Part shown: piece by piece, positions 11,950 to 24,825 of the stretch
Position numbering within the stretch: the stretch's first letter is position 1
Layout: the number at the start of each line of letters is the position of its first letter
Assembly (NCBI GenBank): GCA_030141605.1
Contig: JAQGDQ010000062.1
Location: 317,501 to 381,500, forward strand
Reading direction: 5' to 3'
DNA from: Tubiluchus corallicola
Taxonomy: Eukaryota > Priapulida > Priapulimorpha > Priapulimorphida > Tubiluchidae
DNA length: 64,000 nt
Notes under the pieces: generated by a model
Databases searched by the model: none
What the model was told of the DNA's origin: nothing
What the model saw: the letters and a program-made list of their open reading frames with translations, nothing else
Made by a program: the position numbers and the translations under genes

Positions 11950-13000
11950 ATTCATGTGAAGAAAATAAAAAACTTCTGCGCAAAATGTGCAGTAAGCAAA
12001 GTTGCGGAAGAAGAAAAATGCCTAAAGGACATACAGAAAATACTAAAAAAGACAAGGAACGTAAAAGAATCGATAATGTATCAGGACAAAAAAATTTATT
12101 CACTTCTTGATAGTAGAGGTAACAAGAGATCAAGCCAGAGAGGAGTTGTTCAAAGAAACAAACAAGAAAAGATAAAATAGGAGAAAAAAGAGAATATCTG
12201 GAAAACAAGAGAAATTAAGAAATAAAAAAATGAAATAACAAACTTTAAAGCAAAGCCTGAAAATAATGTGGGAAAAATATTAGACTGAAAGTAAACAACT
12301 TAAACTTCTATTATAAAATACTAAAGAAACTGAACCAGTGACTTGAGTTGAAATTATTAAAATGACAAGGAAATGAGACGAACAAAAGTGAAGAGGATGA
12401 CAGCAAGACAATAGTGAAGAAAGCGAAGAAAAACAAATAAGTGAAAGAGGAACGCAGAGGATATGTGATGATGCAGAGGAATTACATACAGGAATGCAAA
12501 TGGTATGCAAAAGGAGGACAGTATACAAAAAGATATGCAAGAAAAGGTATGGAAAAAATTGTAAATTTTGAAATCAGTATAGATGCACACAATCCAAAGG
12601 GAAAGAATGTGGGAACAATATTATATGAACAAAAAGAAAACAAAGCAACACAGGGATTAGAAAGCTCTGCTGTACATTTGAAGCAACCAAACATGTTCGT
12701 TCGAATTGTAGGTACAGACACTATTACACCAGAGTTAAAGGAAGGTACATATCCGCGTATGAAAGAAATTCTGGAAGAAGAGCAAGGGAACATAATACAG
12801 AAAATCTGGATCAGGAACCAAGAAAGAGGAATTATGATAGTAGAGAACAAATACGATACCTGACCTAAAAATATGAAGAACTAAATGGCAAGATGGATTT
12901 TTTAATTAAAAAATTAATGGAGACGACAGTGCAACAATCAGACAACACACAACATGCCAATACAAGGCCAACAAATAGCAAATGACAAGGGCAGATCCAT
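11950..13000. other. A-rich, strand-asymmetric block of unknown origin
   Basis: The plus strand is strikingly rich in A and G and poor in C and T for about 1 kb. It carries two broken frames (11956-12180 and 12441-12863) rich in Lys, Glu, Arg and Gln. Stops interrupt the reading between them. I do not recognise the protein. It could be a decayed retroelement frame or a processed transcript copy. Confidence 0.35.
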
Positions 13001-13084
13001 TTCATTACTGGACAGAAAGGGCCTTCATGAACAAGTAACAGAGTAACAGAGAATGAGAAAAATGTTATGACGAGTTAGTATCCT

Positions 13085-13405
13085 GTTGTAATGAGATAAT
13101 AAGCCGTTACCATGAGATAACTATGTCGCTATAACGAGTTAGTATAACGTTGTAGCGAGGCAGTGTCTCTTTATAATGAGGTGGGATTTCTTTTTAACGA
13201 GGTATTATCTCGTTATAACAAGGTGGTATCTGGTAATAACGAGGTAGTATATCGTCACAATAAGATAGCTACGTGGGTATAACGAGATATATTTATGTCA
13301 TTATAACGAATTGGATATGTCCTTATAACGAAGTATAGTATCTCATTATAACGAAGTACTAGCTCATTATAATGAGATAGTAAGTCTTTATAAAGAGATA
13401 GCTAC
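13085..13405. repeat. Palindromic-core minisatellite, array 1
   Basis: Degenerate repeats of roughly 20-24 bases are built round the palindrome TCGTTATAACGA, giving ATAACGAGNTAGTAT-like units. Similar arrays occur at 14655-14910 and 35585-35815. Confidence 0.78.
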
Positions 13406-14119
13406 GAAGTTGGAGCTCAATTAGAATTGAAAATGAGCCGAACAAGACGAATACGCTGAGCTAATGATGATTACACACACTAATTTTATCGACAACGTTG
13501 GCAATAATTAGTCAGCTGAAAAAAACAAATCAAAACGCGCGAAGCAACAGCCATTTTACCTGGCTTGGCTGAAATAAAGAAAAGATTTCCAAAACGAGAA
13601 AATTTACATTAAATGAAAGACTTCAAAACAGTATTATTAATATTATAAAAATGCAGCTTTAAGGCAAATTGTTATTTTGGAGTTACGACGCCTTCGTCCT
13701 ATACGGGGCGTGTGCGACTATGCTAATCACTTTCCGAAAACTGCCGCATTAACTACTGTTTTGAAAGTGAAACTAATTGGTACAACTTGTAGTAGACGAG
13801 GTCAGTGAATCCCGTCTGTATGCCATATGTGGCTAGTATGACTGAAATTCAAAACTGTAGTTCCTTTTAGTCCTTGATTTCTGTTGCGTTAATTTTAATT
13901 AAGTTTCTTTACCATATAATTACATATACTTTAGTTACGTCTAATTACAATTTGCTGAAGAATTAATGTACAGTAAAACTAACGCTACTGACGTAATTTT
14001 GTATATTTTTAATAGTATAACTTAACATAGTAAAGTAATAAGTTGTAGAAGAAAACATACCTAATTTATTGAAAGTCCTTAATGATTATCACATTTTATT
14101 TTTTTCGTTTGGCTATGTT

Positions 14120-14170
14120 CGTTTTGTTTCGTCTCGTCTCGTTTCGTTTCACTTCATTTCGTTTCATTAT
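14120..14170. repeat. Pentanucleotide GTTTC/GTCTC run
   Basis: A short run of TCGTCTCGTTTCGTTTCAC-type five-base units. Confidence 0.6.
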
Positions 14171-14654
14171 ATCTATTTTATTGTGTTTTATTTATTAGTG
14201 TGAAAGGCTTATTAAGTAACTACTCTTACATTGGGTAAGTCTCTAGCAAAACAGATAATAATTATAGTGAGTAACAAATTGCAATGCAAAAGAAAAAACA
14301 AAATAATAACTAATGAGCCAACAACCAGTAATTTAACCGACTTCACGTTTATGGCCTGACTGTCTGTCTGTCTGCCTGCCTGTTAATCGTACAATAGCGA
14401 TCAGAAGAACGACATACTACTACGTTACAACGACTTACTGTACATACAAGCACAAATATTAACATGTCTGTTCTTCAGAAAGACTCTTTTTATGTTTTAT
14501 TTTATGAAATTATGTATACCTTTTCGTCCATGCACGTCCTTCACTATATACTACTCTTTCCTCGTAAAGGACGCCAGACACAGCTAACCGAAGTGACAAT
14601 AAGTGACAATAGGGGAATAAAGAATTTAAAGTAATCAATTTAGAACACTTACTG

Positions 14655-14910
14655 CCTCGTTATAACGAAACAGTACCTGGTTACAATAACTTACAACCTT
14701 ATTATAACGAAATATTACTTGGTTACAATGACTTATAACCTCATTGTAACGAAATAGTAAATGGTTACTACGACATGCAGCTATATTTATGTTATTATGA
14801 CGAGATACTATTTCGTTACAAGGAGATAGCTTAAGTCATTAACGAATTTTTTCAGCGGTATAAGTCTGTATAATAACGTAACATCTCGTTATGTTATCAT
14901 AACGAGTCAT
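14655..14910. repeat. Palindromic-core minisatellite, array 2
   Basis: Same ATAACGA-rich repeat type as 13085-13405, in more diverged form (TTATAACGAAATA, GGTTACAATGACTTA). The 1.25 kb between arrays 1 and 2 has no recognisable gene. Confidence 0.72.
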
Positions 14911-16738
14911 TTATATTTTTCTTAAAAAGTGACACTAAATTTGAGAAGACGCTACCACAACAAACGCTTTGACTTACTTTTGCACTTTGTTTTCAAATTG
15001 TTGGTTTTAAATAAAAATAAGCAAATAATGCTTAATTTACAACGCAACTAGCATACGCTTCAGGACTGGAACTAAATGTTGTTGCTCTTGTTTTGAAATG
15101 TGAGAATTGATAGACCCGGAATAAGTGAAATTTAGTACAAGTCGTAGAGTGATCGATGGAAAGCACGTTTCAACGACATTACGATACGACCAACTAACGA
15201 GCTTTCAGTTTTACGAGGTTAATTTACTACAAGGCATAACTTTTGCCATGCTGTAGGTATGTTGCTTTAGACGTCTTCAAATTGGATCCATATTTCGGAT
15301 ACGTGCATAGAGAAAATGGGTTATCCTAAATGACTTTCAAACTCAAAGACGTTAAAAAAACATATTCAAATAGATCTTGTCAAGACCCATATAACCACAG
15401 TAATTAAACAAAATCGACAATTTTTTTGCATTATAATCTGCTTGGTTACCTGACTGGGTTTGATGAGTTGTCTGGAAGGACTGAGAAACAAACCAGGATC
15501 CCATCATGTCTTGCAAATATAATTAAATAATACATTTACATCCTTACACTTGTCAATGCGAAGGAATGACTAAACATGTATGAGCCTGTAGACGGGTTAT
15601 AGCAGTGCATGATCAACTAAACACCAAGGGAGTAATGATCTATTATTGTACTCACTATATATATGACACAGATGATAGTGATTTGTAAGGCAGTGACTTA
15701 AATATGCCCTAATCGTTACCACTCCCCAAATTTAATAACCTTAATAGCCCAAAGGACGGCGAATCTAGACATGCAATGTTTAGATTATGAGTTAAATAAA
15801 TTGGAAGCTTTATCGTCTGTGAGTATTTTGCGCTTTGATATTCACCTGCTGAATAAAACAACAGGAGGCTCAGAAAACTGTTAATGAAATCCATACTAAT
15901 AGATACCGTGCGATCAGACGAGATAAACCCCCAATGCAAAAATAAGAGTGGAATGATAATAACAGAAAACGCTTAGTGTGAGATGATGATGATGATGACT
16001 ATGATGATCGAAATCTATGTTAATAACTGTGGCGATATTGGTAATGGCGACAATAATGATTTTTATCTTTCTCAATGTATTGTGACAGCCTGCCAGCCAA
16101 ACGCCTCGTCAAAAGGCATTTTTAAACAATGTTACCGATATAAAAACTATATATCGTGGTAGTAAAAAGAATACCTAAGTCAATGTTTCTCTAAGATAAT
16201 AAACCATTGCGAGGCAATTTTTTAAATATTACTTAGGTATAGGAAATGCTAGCATTATTAACGACTTTAGCGAGTTCAACACAGAAGTCATTGACTTGGT
16301 GAGTATTTAAAGCCAATGACATTACATGTCTCAGGTAAAATATAAATTGCCTGTTAAGGTCATTAGCATTGGGTGAAAGTGCTTTGTGATAGCCGCCGTA
16401 TATAAGTAATAGTACCTCCCCTTTCCCGTTTTTTCTAGCTGCACATTAGTGATCGATTTCAACACCAGCAACGTCAAAGCACCGTAAGTAAATATTTCAT
16501 TATGCAGTGTTTTGCTTTTCAATAAAAGCTGTAATTAATTTATGAACAGTGGCGTTTGCGTACAGTCACGATAGAGTACATTGCATTTACCGATTTGAAA
16601 TTTTTGAGTAGCAGACATGGATCGCTTTGCATTTTGTAAGTAAATGATATCATGTACGAAATAATTGCTGCGAAAAATTGTCACCAGTTTCAGTATTTAT
16701 TTTTACAATTTTATATGAGAATTAACAAAAACTTTTCA

Positions 16739-16883
16739 TCGTCATCATCATCATGATCATCATCGTCGTCGTCGACGTCCTCATCATGATCATCACCATC
16801 ATCATTATCATATACCATTGTCATCATCATCATCGTCGTCGTCGTCATTATCATAATAATAACAACAATAATAATAATAGTAA

Positions 16884-16969
<86 letters not shown>

Positions 16970-16970
16970 A
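16739..16970. repeat. Compound trinucleotide microsatellite
   Basis: ATC/GTC units grade into AAT units and then about 30 AGT units. The Ser-run frame across it is a repeat artefact. Confidence 0.95.
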
Positions 16971-17260
16971 TGATAATAATTTAATGAAATTAACTAATAA
17001 CGCAATAATAAAATTAGCACGTAATGTAATAATCCGAAGTTAACGCATCATGGTAGCACCAAAAACCGCATAATGTAATAACATAAAGCAATAACCACAG
17101 AATTAATGTTACTTGGCACATTTTTCTTATGCAGAGTAAAAAACATCAGCGCAATGAGTCGGTTATTCAAGCAACCTCTCTGCTGCTTTATAATCGTTAT
17201 GATTGTTGTTGTTTTTAGTTTTTTTCTATTTTTTCTCAACTAATGACAACTGATTCACTT

Positions 17261-17263
<3 letters not shown>

Positions 17264-17352
<89 letters not shown>
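17264..17352. repeat. CT microsatellite with hairpin flank
   Basis: About 43 CT units end at TCCTGAGTTACTGTAACTC, whose GAGTTAC-T-GTAACTC is a perfect inverted repeat, followed by GTAGTCAT. The same flank in reverse complement borders the GA array at 39102. Confidence 0.93.
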
Positions 17353-17353
<1 letters not shown>

Positions 17354-17391
17354 TGAGTTACTGTAACTCGTAGTCATACGATATGTGCTTA

Positions 17392-17455
17392 AAATTGCTT
17401 TAAAGTAGTATAATTTTTCAAGGTGATTTTTCTGAAACCTACTTCAGGTGCCCCT
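17392..17455. repeat. Fragment related to the edge of the 620-bp dispersed repeat family
   Basis: The run TTTTTCTGAAACCTACTTCAGG with its upstream AGTATAATTTTTCAAGG resembles the reverse complement of 40535-40590 (CCTGAAGTAGGTTACAG and the bases after it). Confidence 0.6.
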
Positions 17456-17689
17456 TTTCTTGTACTTTAATGCAGTGATTTATAGTTTGGTATGTTTATA
17501 AAACCCCTTTTATTTTGATAATGTGATTTTTATTCATAATTTTTATTGTGATTTTGTGATAATTTAGTATAATTTTTAATATCACTTTTAATTAATTTTG
17601 TTATGTACAGCACCATTGATAACATTTCTAGGTATCACAATGAGTACTTATAAGATGCAAATAATTGTAATAATGAGTTCTAAACAAGT

Positions 17690-18055
17690 ATCTACCTACC
17701 TACCTACCTACCTACCTTACTACCTGTCCTTCTACCTACCTTCCTACCTACCTACCTACCTACCTACCTACCTACCTACTACCTACCTACCTACCTACCT
17801 ACCTACCTACCTACCTAACTACTTACCTACCTTCCTACCTACCAACCTACCTACCTACCTTACTACCTACCTACCTACCTACCTACCTACCTACCTTCCT
17901 ATCTACCTACCTACCTACCTACCTACCTACCTTCCTACCTTACCTACCTACCTACCTACCTACCTACCTACCTTCCTATCTTCCTACCTACCTCCTTACT
18001 GCCTACAAGTGCAGTATATACACACGTTCATACCTATTAACCTACCTACCTATTA
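17690..18055. repeat. CTAC tetranucleotide microsatellite
   Basis: Imperfect (CTAC)n array of about 310 bp with a degenerate tail. The Tyr-Leu-Pro-Thr open frame across it is an artefact. Confidence 0.95.
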
Positions 18056-18389
18056 AACGTCTACTACATTATCTGTTGTAAAAACCAGAAATACCATGCG
18101 CCTGGCAGAGTAATTGCAGGTGCCATCAACACCATTATCACCTCCGTCATTACCGTCATACATATATTCTAAATCTTAATGGTAACCTATTTTTCATAAA
18201 TTTTGAACAATTTCTTACGATTTTCGACCAGTTGATGCTTCAAATTTAACATCGCACAAAATGCAATCATAGTGAGAGCATTCCAATCACTCAACTATCC
18301 TGTTCCGATACAACGCGAAAAAATATAGTCCGAGAATTAATGCAGCACGTAGAAACAGGGCGCGCGACTAGACTTTGATGCTGTAATAA

Positions 18390-18650
18390 TTCTAATCCAT
18401 ACCCAGGACCACCCTCGGCCCGTTCCCGTTCTCTACATCTCAGCCGTATAACTTTTGCAATTTTTTGCAAAAAACGGTCGAAAAAGGGGCATTTTTGGAG
18501 GTTTTTCGCCCGCCATTCCTCCCGGTGGGCCCGATTCGAAAAATAAACCATCAATGGCACGACACTAGATCGAGACCTTTCGTTTGATATATAGATCGCC
18601 GCAAATGGTGCCCTCGTCCGGGCTGTAGCCTCGAATCTTATATATATATA
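18390..18650. repeat. Dispersed repeat, copy 2 (see 3180-3600)
   Basis: Shares the ordered landmarks GTGGGCCC, ATTCGAAAAATAAACC, ACTAGATCGAGACCTTTC, CGCAAATGGTGCC and GCTGTAGCCTCGAATCTTATATA with the first copy, again ending in a TA run. Confidence 0.72.
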
Positions 18651-18839
18651 AAGCCCATACCAAGAATATTAATATAAGAGTATAGATACCGCATATTCAA
18701 AAACTTAAAAAAAGCTTTAGGTTAATGAAGTCACTAAAGTGCAAAGTTTTTTAAAAGTTTGAGATTCAAAGTTGTCGATATACCAAGCATTTGCTAAATT
18801 AATATGGCAATCTCTTGATTAGCTAAAACTAAGTAACAT

Positions 18840-18925
18840 TGATTATCCAGATTCTGGATTATCCGGACTTTTTCGGTCTCTCAGAATCCAAATGTCTGGA
18901 TAATCGAGGTCCTACCGTAGTTACC
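18840..18925. mobile_element. Pogo/Tigger-like terminal remnant
   Basis: The sequence GGATAATCGAGGTCCTACCG with an opposed GGATTATCCGGAC copy resembles the CAGTAGAACCTCGATTATCCG terminal repeat known from pogo/Tigger elements. Only about 80 bp remain and there is no transposase nearby. Confidence 0.4.
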
Positions 18926-20865
18926 AGAAAGGAATATTCTCCATTTTCTCTCATAAGGATATTGTACCGGGCACTATATATTTTCCGTATTATTCTGAGG
19001 AATAAAATACATACAATTTGCTTTTTTAGCGAATCGCTATTAACATGATATTCACAGACTTATAGAAGAACGCAGATGTCTTGATAACTGCCTCGCGTAA
19101 ACGACAGAACGAATCTTTCATCTTTGGCAATCATTACAAAAATATCCATGTCCAAGAAACAAGCAGATAGCACGCCAACCGTGCATACAAATATACATTT
19201 GTATTGAGCCTTTTAATGTTAACGGCCATTACCTTCCTAAGTATTTTGTTGATATTGTTATTTTTTGTGCATATTCTACTTCTGCTCCAACTTTTCATAA
19301 ATTTTGCCAATTTTATTATACTATGTCAATTTGAAAAGTTAAAATATCCCGTATTTATTTCCTTAAATATTCCGTTGAATGCTTTTACTGAGTTTATCAA
19401 AGGTTACAACTATTGTTGCTTCTGCTATGTATCATAGATATATTATTTCTTTAGATGGATTATCATAGATATATTATATCAATGGCTTTTTCCTTATCCA
19501 TTGTACATAAATTATACGTCTTGCAGCTAAAGAAGAATTCTACCTAATTTCAATTAAGATGAATATGCTGCTACAACAAGCTGCTTACTAACGCCAGTGG
19601 TGGATGCCCAGTGACCGTTTGGTCTTTCTCTGCCTCGTCTCTCCTTTTAACTAGTAATCAATACTAGCATTTTGTTACATGCAAACTTGCGGTATGAGGC
19701 AAATAAATAGAAAATGAAAACGAAATGAAAATGAAATAAAACGTGGGGCATACTATTTTGTCATGCCAAGCACAGCATCATGAAGCTCTGCACCTCTTGG
19801 CTTTTTGAATTGTATCTGTGAATTGAATATGTGATCACGGTCCAGTGCCTTGCTAGCTACAAACCCTGTATGTCACGCCAAATGTTCAACAATTCGAAAT
19901 ATGTAGTTTTTTCTACATAACCTTTGCTAGTGAGAAGTACTTCAGTTATTTTTCTACTGATAAAGTCTCAAGTGCATATTCACAAACAAAAGGCTCTAGC
20001 TCTGCATAACTAGTTTCTAAGGGACGTGTTCATTTGTTTCCATTTGCCCTACTTGAAAACTATAGTAATTTTACTACTATAATAGTTGAGTTCTATGAAG
20101 CGTGATAAGTACGTCATCAGCATCGGTGTAACAGTCACCGACAGTTGGACATGTTTGGTTACCATAGGGTGTTTTTTATGCAAATGCATGATGCCATGTT
20201 GAAATATACCGTGGCTGTCATAATTTTGTATATAAGAAGGTGTGGAATGTATATTTAACCACACTTATACCAATTGTCATGTTTTTCACATCAAATATAC
20301 GAGTTTTAGCAAATGTGCCCCACTACGAACTACGAAGATGTTTCCTGAATAACAGAAATGACGTGATCCACGGATTGACAGCCATTTGTCGGCTGACTCT
20401 GTGTGGCATCTAGGCTTTGTCCAATATTATTCACATTTTAAGAAATGAACAATGCAATTTAAATACAAAGAAGAGTAAAAATGTTTACGAATTACGTTTC
20501 AACTGCAGCAACTTGGCGAGACTTGTACAGCAAATACAGTGTTTCAGTACAGTAGATAACAATTTGACCAATGGCGCGCCAGTAAGTGTTATAGGCTGCC
20601 AGCACGCTTAACCAGTAAAATTTAACTACAGCTCTTATGCGACTGGCAAAATAGGAAGTGCATTGTAGAGTCAAACAATAAACCAATCAAATATTTTAAG
20701 CTGTTATACATCTGTTATACCTTATAACAGAAGTCGCGTGTTACTGCTATATTGGTAAATTATCGGCTAATCAGAAGTGTAGAATTTTTCATAATATTGG
20801 ACAATATGTTTGGCTAAAGATTACAATTCGCCACACACAGGAAATTAGATCGTGGAGCGCATTAG

Positions 20866-20968
20866 GATCAGAGTTAGGACTAGGGTTGGAGTTAGGGTTA
20901 AGGTTAGGGATAACGTTTGGTTGGATTAAGATTAGGATTATGGTTAGGGCTAGAGGTTAGTGTTAGGG
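20866..20968. repeat. Degenerate GTTAGG-type repeat
   Basis: Loose repeats of GTTAGGGTTA, GATTAGGATTA and similar units over about 100 bp. They resemble telomeric TTAGGG but are too irregular for a telomere. Confidence 0.65.
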
Positions 20969-21083
20969 TATTGAAATTGTGTGGGGTGTTGTAAACCCCT
21001 TTCGTACGTTTTTCAGGAAAGTCTTATAGCTCGGTCATTATTTCATGATCTAGAAGCGTTTTATACAAATATTTTTGTTTTAG

Positions 21084-21110
21084 GTCCTGCTTTGTCGTGT
21101 TTTTCTCATC
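21084..21110 (+). other. Probable 5' untranslated end of gene 2 first coding exon
   Basis: A good acceptor (TTTTTGTTTTAG ending 21083) precedes the ATG by 27 bases, suggesting an intron in the 5' leader. The start context CATCATGGCC fits a eukaryotic start. Confidence 0.5.
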
Positions 21111-22821
21111 ATGGCCATGAAAAAACGTGGATGGTGGTTATTTAACCTAATTCTAATGACAAAGTTGGTCACTCATGTTCTAGCACAAACTACGAGTCAA
21201 GAAGGAATAAATGATGTACAAACAAATGACCTTCAGCAGTCTTCCACATTGCAAGCTAGCACAGAAACAGAAACAGATGAACTTCAGCAGTCTACTACAT
21301 TGCAAGCTAGCACAGAAACAGAAACAGATGAACTTCAGCAGTCTATCACATTGCAAGCTAGCACAGAAACAGAAACAGATGAACTTCAGCAGTCTATCAC
21401 ATTGCAAGCTAGCACAGAAACACAGACAGATGAGCTTCAACAATCTACTACAGTGCAGAGTAGCACAGATGCACAAACAGATGAACTTCAACCGTCTTCT
21501 ACATTGCAAGCTAGCACAGAAACACAGACAGATGAACTTCAGCAGTCTACTACATTGCAAGGTAGCACACAAACACAGACAGATGAACTTCAGCAGTCTA
21601 CTGCATCACAGGCTAGCACAGAAACAGAAACAGATGAACTTCAACAGTCTACTACATCACAGGCTAGCGCAGAAACACAGACAGATGAGCTTCAACAATC
21701 TGCTACAGTGCAGAGTAGCACAGATGCACAAACAGATGAACTTCAACCGTCTTCTACATTGCAAGCTAGCACAGAAACACAGACAGATGAACTTCAGCAG
21801 TCTACTACATTGCAAGGTAGCACACAAACACAGACAGATGAACTTCAGCAGTCTACTGCATCACAGGCTAGCACAGAAACAGAAACAGATGAACTTCAAC
21901 AGTCTACTACATCACAGGCTAGCGCAGAAACACAGACAGATGAGCTTCAACAATCTACTACAGTGCAGAGTAGCACAGATGCACAAACAGATGAACTTCA
22001 ACCGTCTTCTACATTGCAAGCTAGCACAGAAACACAGACAGATGAGCTTCAACAATCTACTACATTGCAGAGTAGCACAGATGCACAAACAGATGAACTT
22101 CAACCGTCTTCTACATTGCAAGCTAGCACAGAAACACAGACAGATGAGCTTCAACAATCTACTACATTGCAGAGTAGCACAGATGCACAATCAGATGAAC
22201 TTCAACAGGCTACTACATCACAGGCTAGCACAGAAACAGAAACAGATGAACTTCAACAGTCTACTACATCACAGGCTAGTGCAGAAACAGAAACAGATGA
22301 ACTTCAACAGTCTACTACATTGCAAGGTAGCATAGAAACACAGACAAATGAACTTCAACAGGCTACTGCATCACAGACTAGCACAGAAACAGAAACAGAT
22401 GAACTTCAACAGTCTACTACATCACAGGCTAGCGCGGAAACAGAAACAGATGAACTTCAACAGGCTGCTACAGTGCAGAGTAGCGCAGATGCACAAACAG
22501 ATGAACTTCAACAGTCTGCTACATCGCAAGCTAGCACAGAAACAGAAGCAGAAACAGATGAAGTTCAACAATCTACTACATTGCAGGCTAGCGCAGAAAC
22601 AGAAACTGATGAACTTCAACAGTCTACTACATTGCAGGCTAGCACAGAAACAGATGAACTTCAAGAGTCTACTACATTACAAGCTACCACAGAAACTGAG
22701 ACAGAAGCCCTTGAGTTAGAGGGTGCCACTAATACTACAGAAGATACACTCAGTAGCAATGCGGAACCCACGCCAAATATAACAGAGCTAGAAACATCCG
22801 TTGTTCTAAACGTGGTAAATG
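21111..22821 (+). CDS. Gene 2 exon 1: signal peptide and 17-residue S/T/Q/E repeat domain
   Basis: The exon starts at ATG 21111 (a second Met is at codon 3). Residues 1-26 look like a signal peptide: a Lys-Lys-Arg start, a hydrophobic core (LFNLILMTKLVTHVLA) and a likely cut after LAQ or VLA. About 28 tandem copies of a 17-residue, 51-bp repeat follow, consensus STETETDELQQSTTLQA, without Cys. It is acidic and Ser/Thr-rich, like a mucin or extended spacer, and could be O-glycosylated. Two N-glycosylation sequons (NTTE, NITE) lie near the end. The exon stops after AAT-G before a GTAAGA donor (phase 1), matching the phase 1 collagen exons downstream. Open frames on both strands over the array are by-products of the repeat. 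No named family was recognised. The 5' end is confident; assignment to the collagen gene rests on orientation, order and phase. Confidence 0.85.
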
Positions 22822-24807
22822 GTAAGAACTTTTATTAGCAATATAATAATGTTAATGTAAAATCGAGAAATGTGTTTTTTACTTCGTAGAAGCTGTTGCG
22901 TTAAGTAGATGTTTCGCATTTTGCACATACAAATAATCATGAAGGCGTCTGTTGAAATGCCCAAAATATTCCACTTCAAAACAAAAGGTGGGAATAATCT
23001 TCTTCATTGTATCCCATCCGTGGTAAAAAATATTAAACGTAGTTGGCTAAATATTCAAAGTTATGCCATACCAATGCGCAATACATGGATTTGATCTCTA
23101 CAAGTTTTCGCTTTTTCTGTAAGCTATAAAGCATAGAAATTAGGAGAAAGTGTTGCTGAAGATGTTTTTGACAAGTCAAAACAAATATATCCAAAGTGTT
23201 ACGTAGTCTAGGTAATATTGACTTTTTCAGGGCAGGCAATTAAAACAGCTGTGTGAATAGGCGAGTGATTTCGCGCTTCTGCCTGAGGCCAATGTTAGGC
23301 AACGCCAATGCATACCAGTGTGCACGCATATGCAGCAGCACATATAGGGCATATAGTAGCTCGTGGCCGCTTAGTTTCATTCTCTTACTAGAAATTTGAT
23401 TGGCCATATTGATTCCAACTATTTATCTCGTTAAAGGAATATGATTTATCACGTAAGAATGTGGTCAAGTCTCCTCTGCCGGCAAGTGTGTTATCTCAGC
23501 CTTCATAATTAGCCAGCCTCCGGTCACGCCACATCAATGCTAAGTAGTCTATAACGTTGAATGCTGCATTCCGGCTTACAATGTGCACAGTTATATATAA
23601 AAAAACATTAATATTGATAGACAAAAGGTAACCGTGCATCTAAAAACGTTGTAACCGCACTCGGGGATATTAGGCACTAGCTGGGCAGAGTACCAAGGTT
23701 TTAGATTTTTATCCGAGACAGTTGCAATGGGTTAAGAAGGTGTTTTTTATGTTCTGCGCATTTCCAACTTGGCAATTTTTGCTTTGCAAAAAGACTGTAA
23801 ACGCTAAGTTATTATATCGTGATTGCTAAAAAACATGGTATATTAAATTCATAATCATAATAACGTGTCACCTATATTACGTTACATTGATGGCTGACGC
23901 TTATCCAACCCTCGAACAACATTCATTGTATTTTAATATACAATAAAATATTTAAATATTGAAGTCACCCAAAATACGCGCCTAAGATGCTTTGCTTAAA
24001 AATGCAAAAGAAATTTAAATCTGCCAAACAAGCCTCGCCGTTTGAAAATATATTTGAAAAAATGACATTAGCTCGTTCGCAGCACGAAGGCAAGTGTAAC
24101 AAAATTTCTTCAGTTCATTCGGTAGTTCAACTATTCTATCTGAATAAACCCCAATGTGTAATGGTGTTTATATAAAAATTAGTTATCAGACCGGTTAGCA
24201 ACGACTATAAAGTGCTATACAAATGTTCAAAACACAGGACTGTTCCTCAAATAAAAAATGAGGATAGAATTCTGCGAAACTAGACGCATGTAGAAGATGC
24301 CTGGCGAAAAAACTGAACTTATAGACTTCATTTTTAGCATATTAAAATAATTATTCTCTTACTTTGTCTAACTTGCCGAGATGGAGGTTATTATCTTTGA
24401 TAAATGGTTTTAATTAAACAGACGGCTAAGAGGTTCATCAAAAAGAAAAAATAGTACTAATTATCTCTTGTTTAACGTTTTGAATCGTTTATAGTTGAAA
24501 ATACTAACTGCAGCTGCACAAAAGTTTGCGCAAGTACAGGCGAGATAGGTGTTTGTATTTCGCGTAACCAAATACGTCACTTTTCGTTCAAAAATGAACC
24601 CGTCCTAGAGTGAAGTGAGCGCGATTTCAAATTGATTTTACTAAATTCAGGAGGCGCTTGTCACAATTGTATTGCTGAAGACTTTTAACGCTCTCTTAAA
24701 TTTTTTAAATGAGTTCAAATCACCTGAGCTAGGCTTTTCCTTTAATTGTTTGTGCATCGTAATTACGACCATTACCATTATATGTAATGTTATTTTGTTT
24801 TTTGCAG
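22822..24807 (+). other. Gene 2 intron 1
   Basis: Starts GTAAGA and ends TTTTTTGCAG. No further exon was recognised inside. A simple-sequence-free, AT-rich stretch. Confidence 0.5.
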
Positions 24808-24825
24808 GACCTCCAGGCGGACCAG
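24808..24825 (+). CDS. Gene 2 exon 2: 18-nt collagen microexon
   Basis: Between an excellent acceptor (TTTTGTTTTTTGCAG) and a GTTTGT donor lie 18 bases: GA CCT CCA GGC GGA CCA G. With the G carried over from exon 1 this reads Gly-Pro-Pro Gly-Gly-Pro, then G of the next codon. It is thus exactly two Gly-X-Y triplets in the same phase 1-1 as the long collagen exons. The donor is weaker than the others, so the exon may be skipped in some transcripts; either form keeps the frame. Confidence 0.65.

Larger units (their letters stand above)
8560..21083. other. Intergenic region without a confident gene
   Basis: About 12.5 kb between the 3' end of gene 1 and the first coding exon of gene 2. It contains repeats and decayed elements that are listed separately. 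Short open frames here lack recognisable family motifs and credible splice-site sets. 5' untranslated exons of gene 2 may lie near the right edge. Confidence 0.6.

Noticed and set aside
17598-18056. Tyr-Leu-Pro-Thr protein
   Set aside because: Translation of a CTAC microsatellite.
20866-20968. Telomere or internal telomeric block
   Set aside because: Units are too irregular and the tract is only about 100 bp.
21211-22335. Alternative-frame and antisense frames over the 51-bp repeats (KQKQMNFNSLLHH type and CFCASLQC type)
   Set aside because: By-products of a 51-bp unit divisible by three; the signal peptide, sequons and donor phase support only the frame from 21111.
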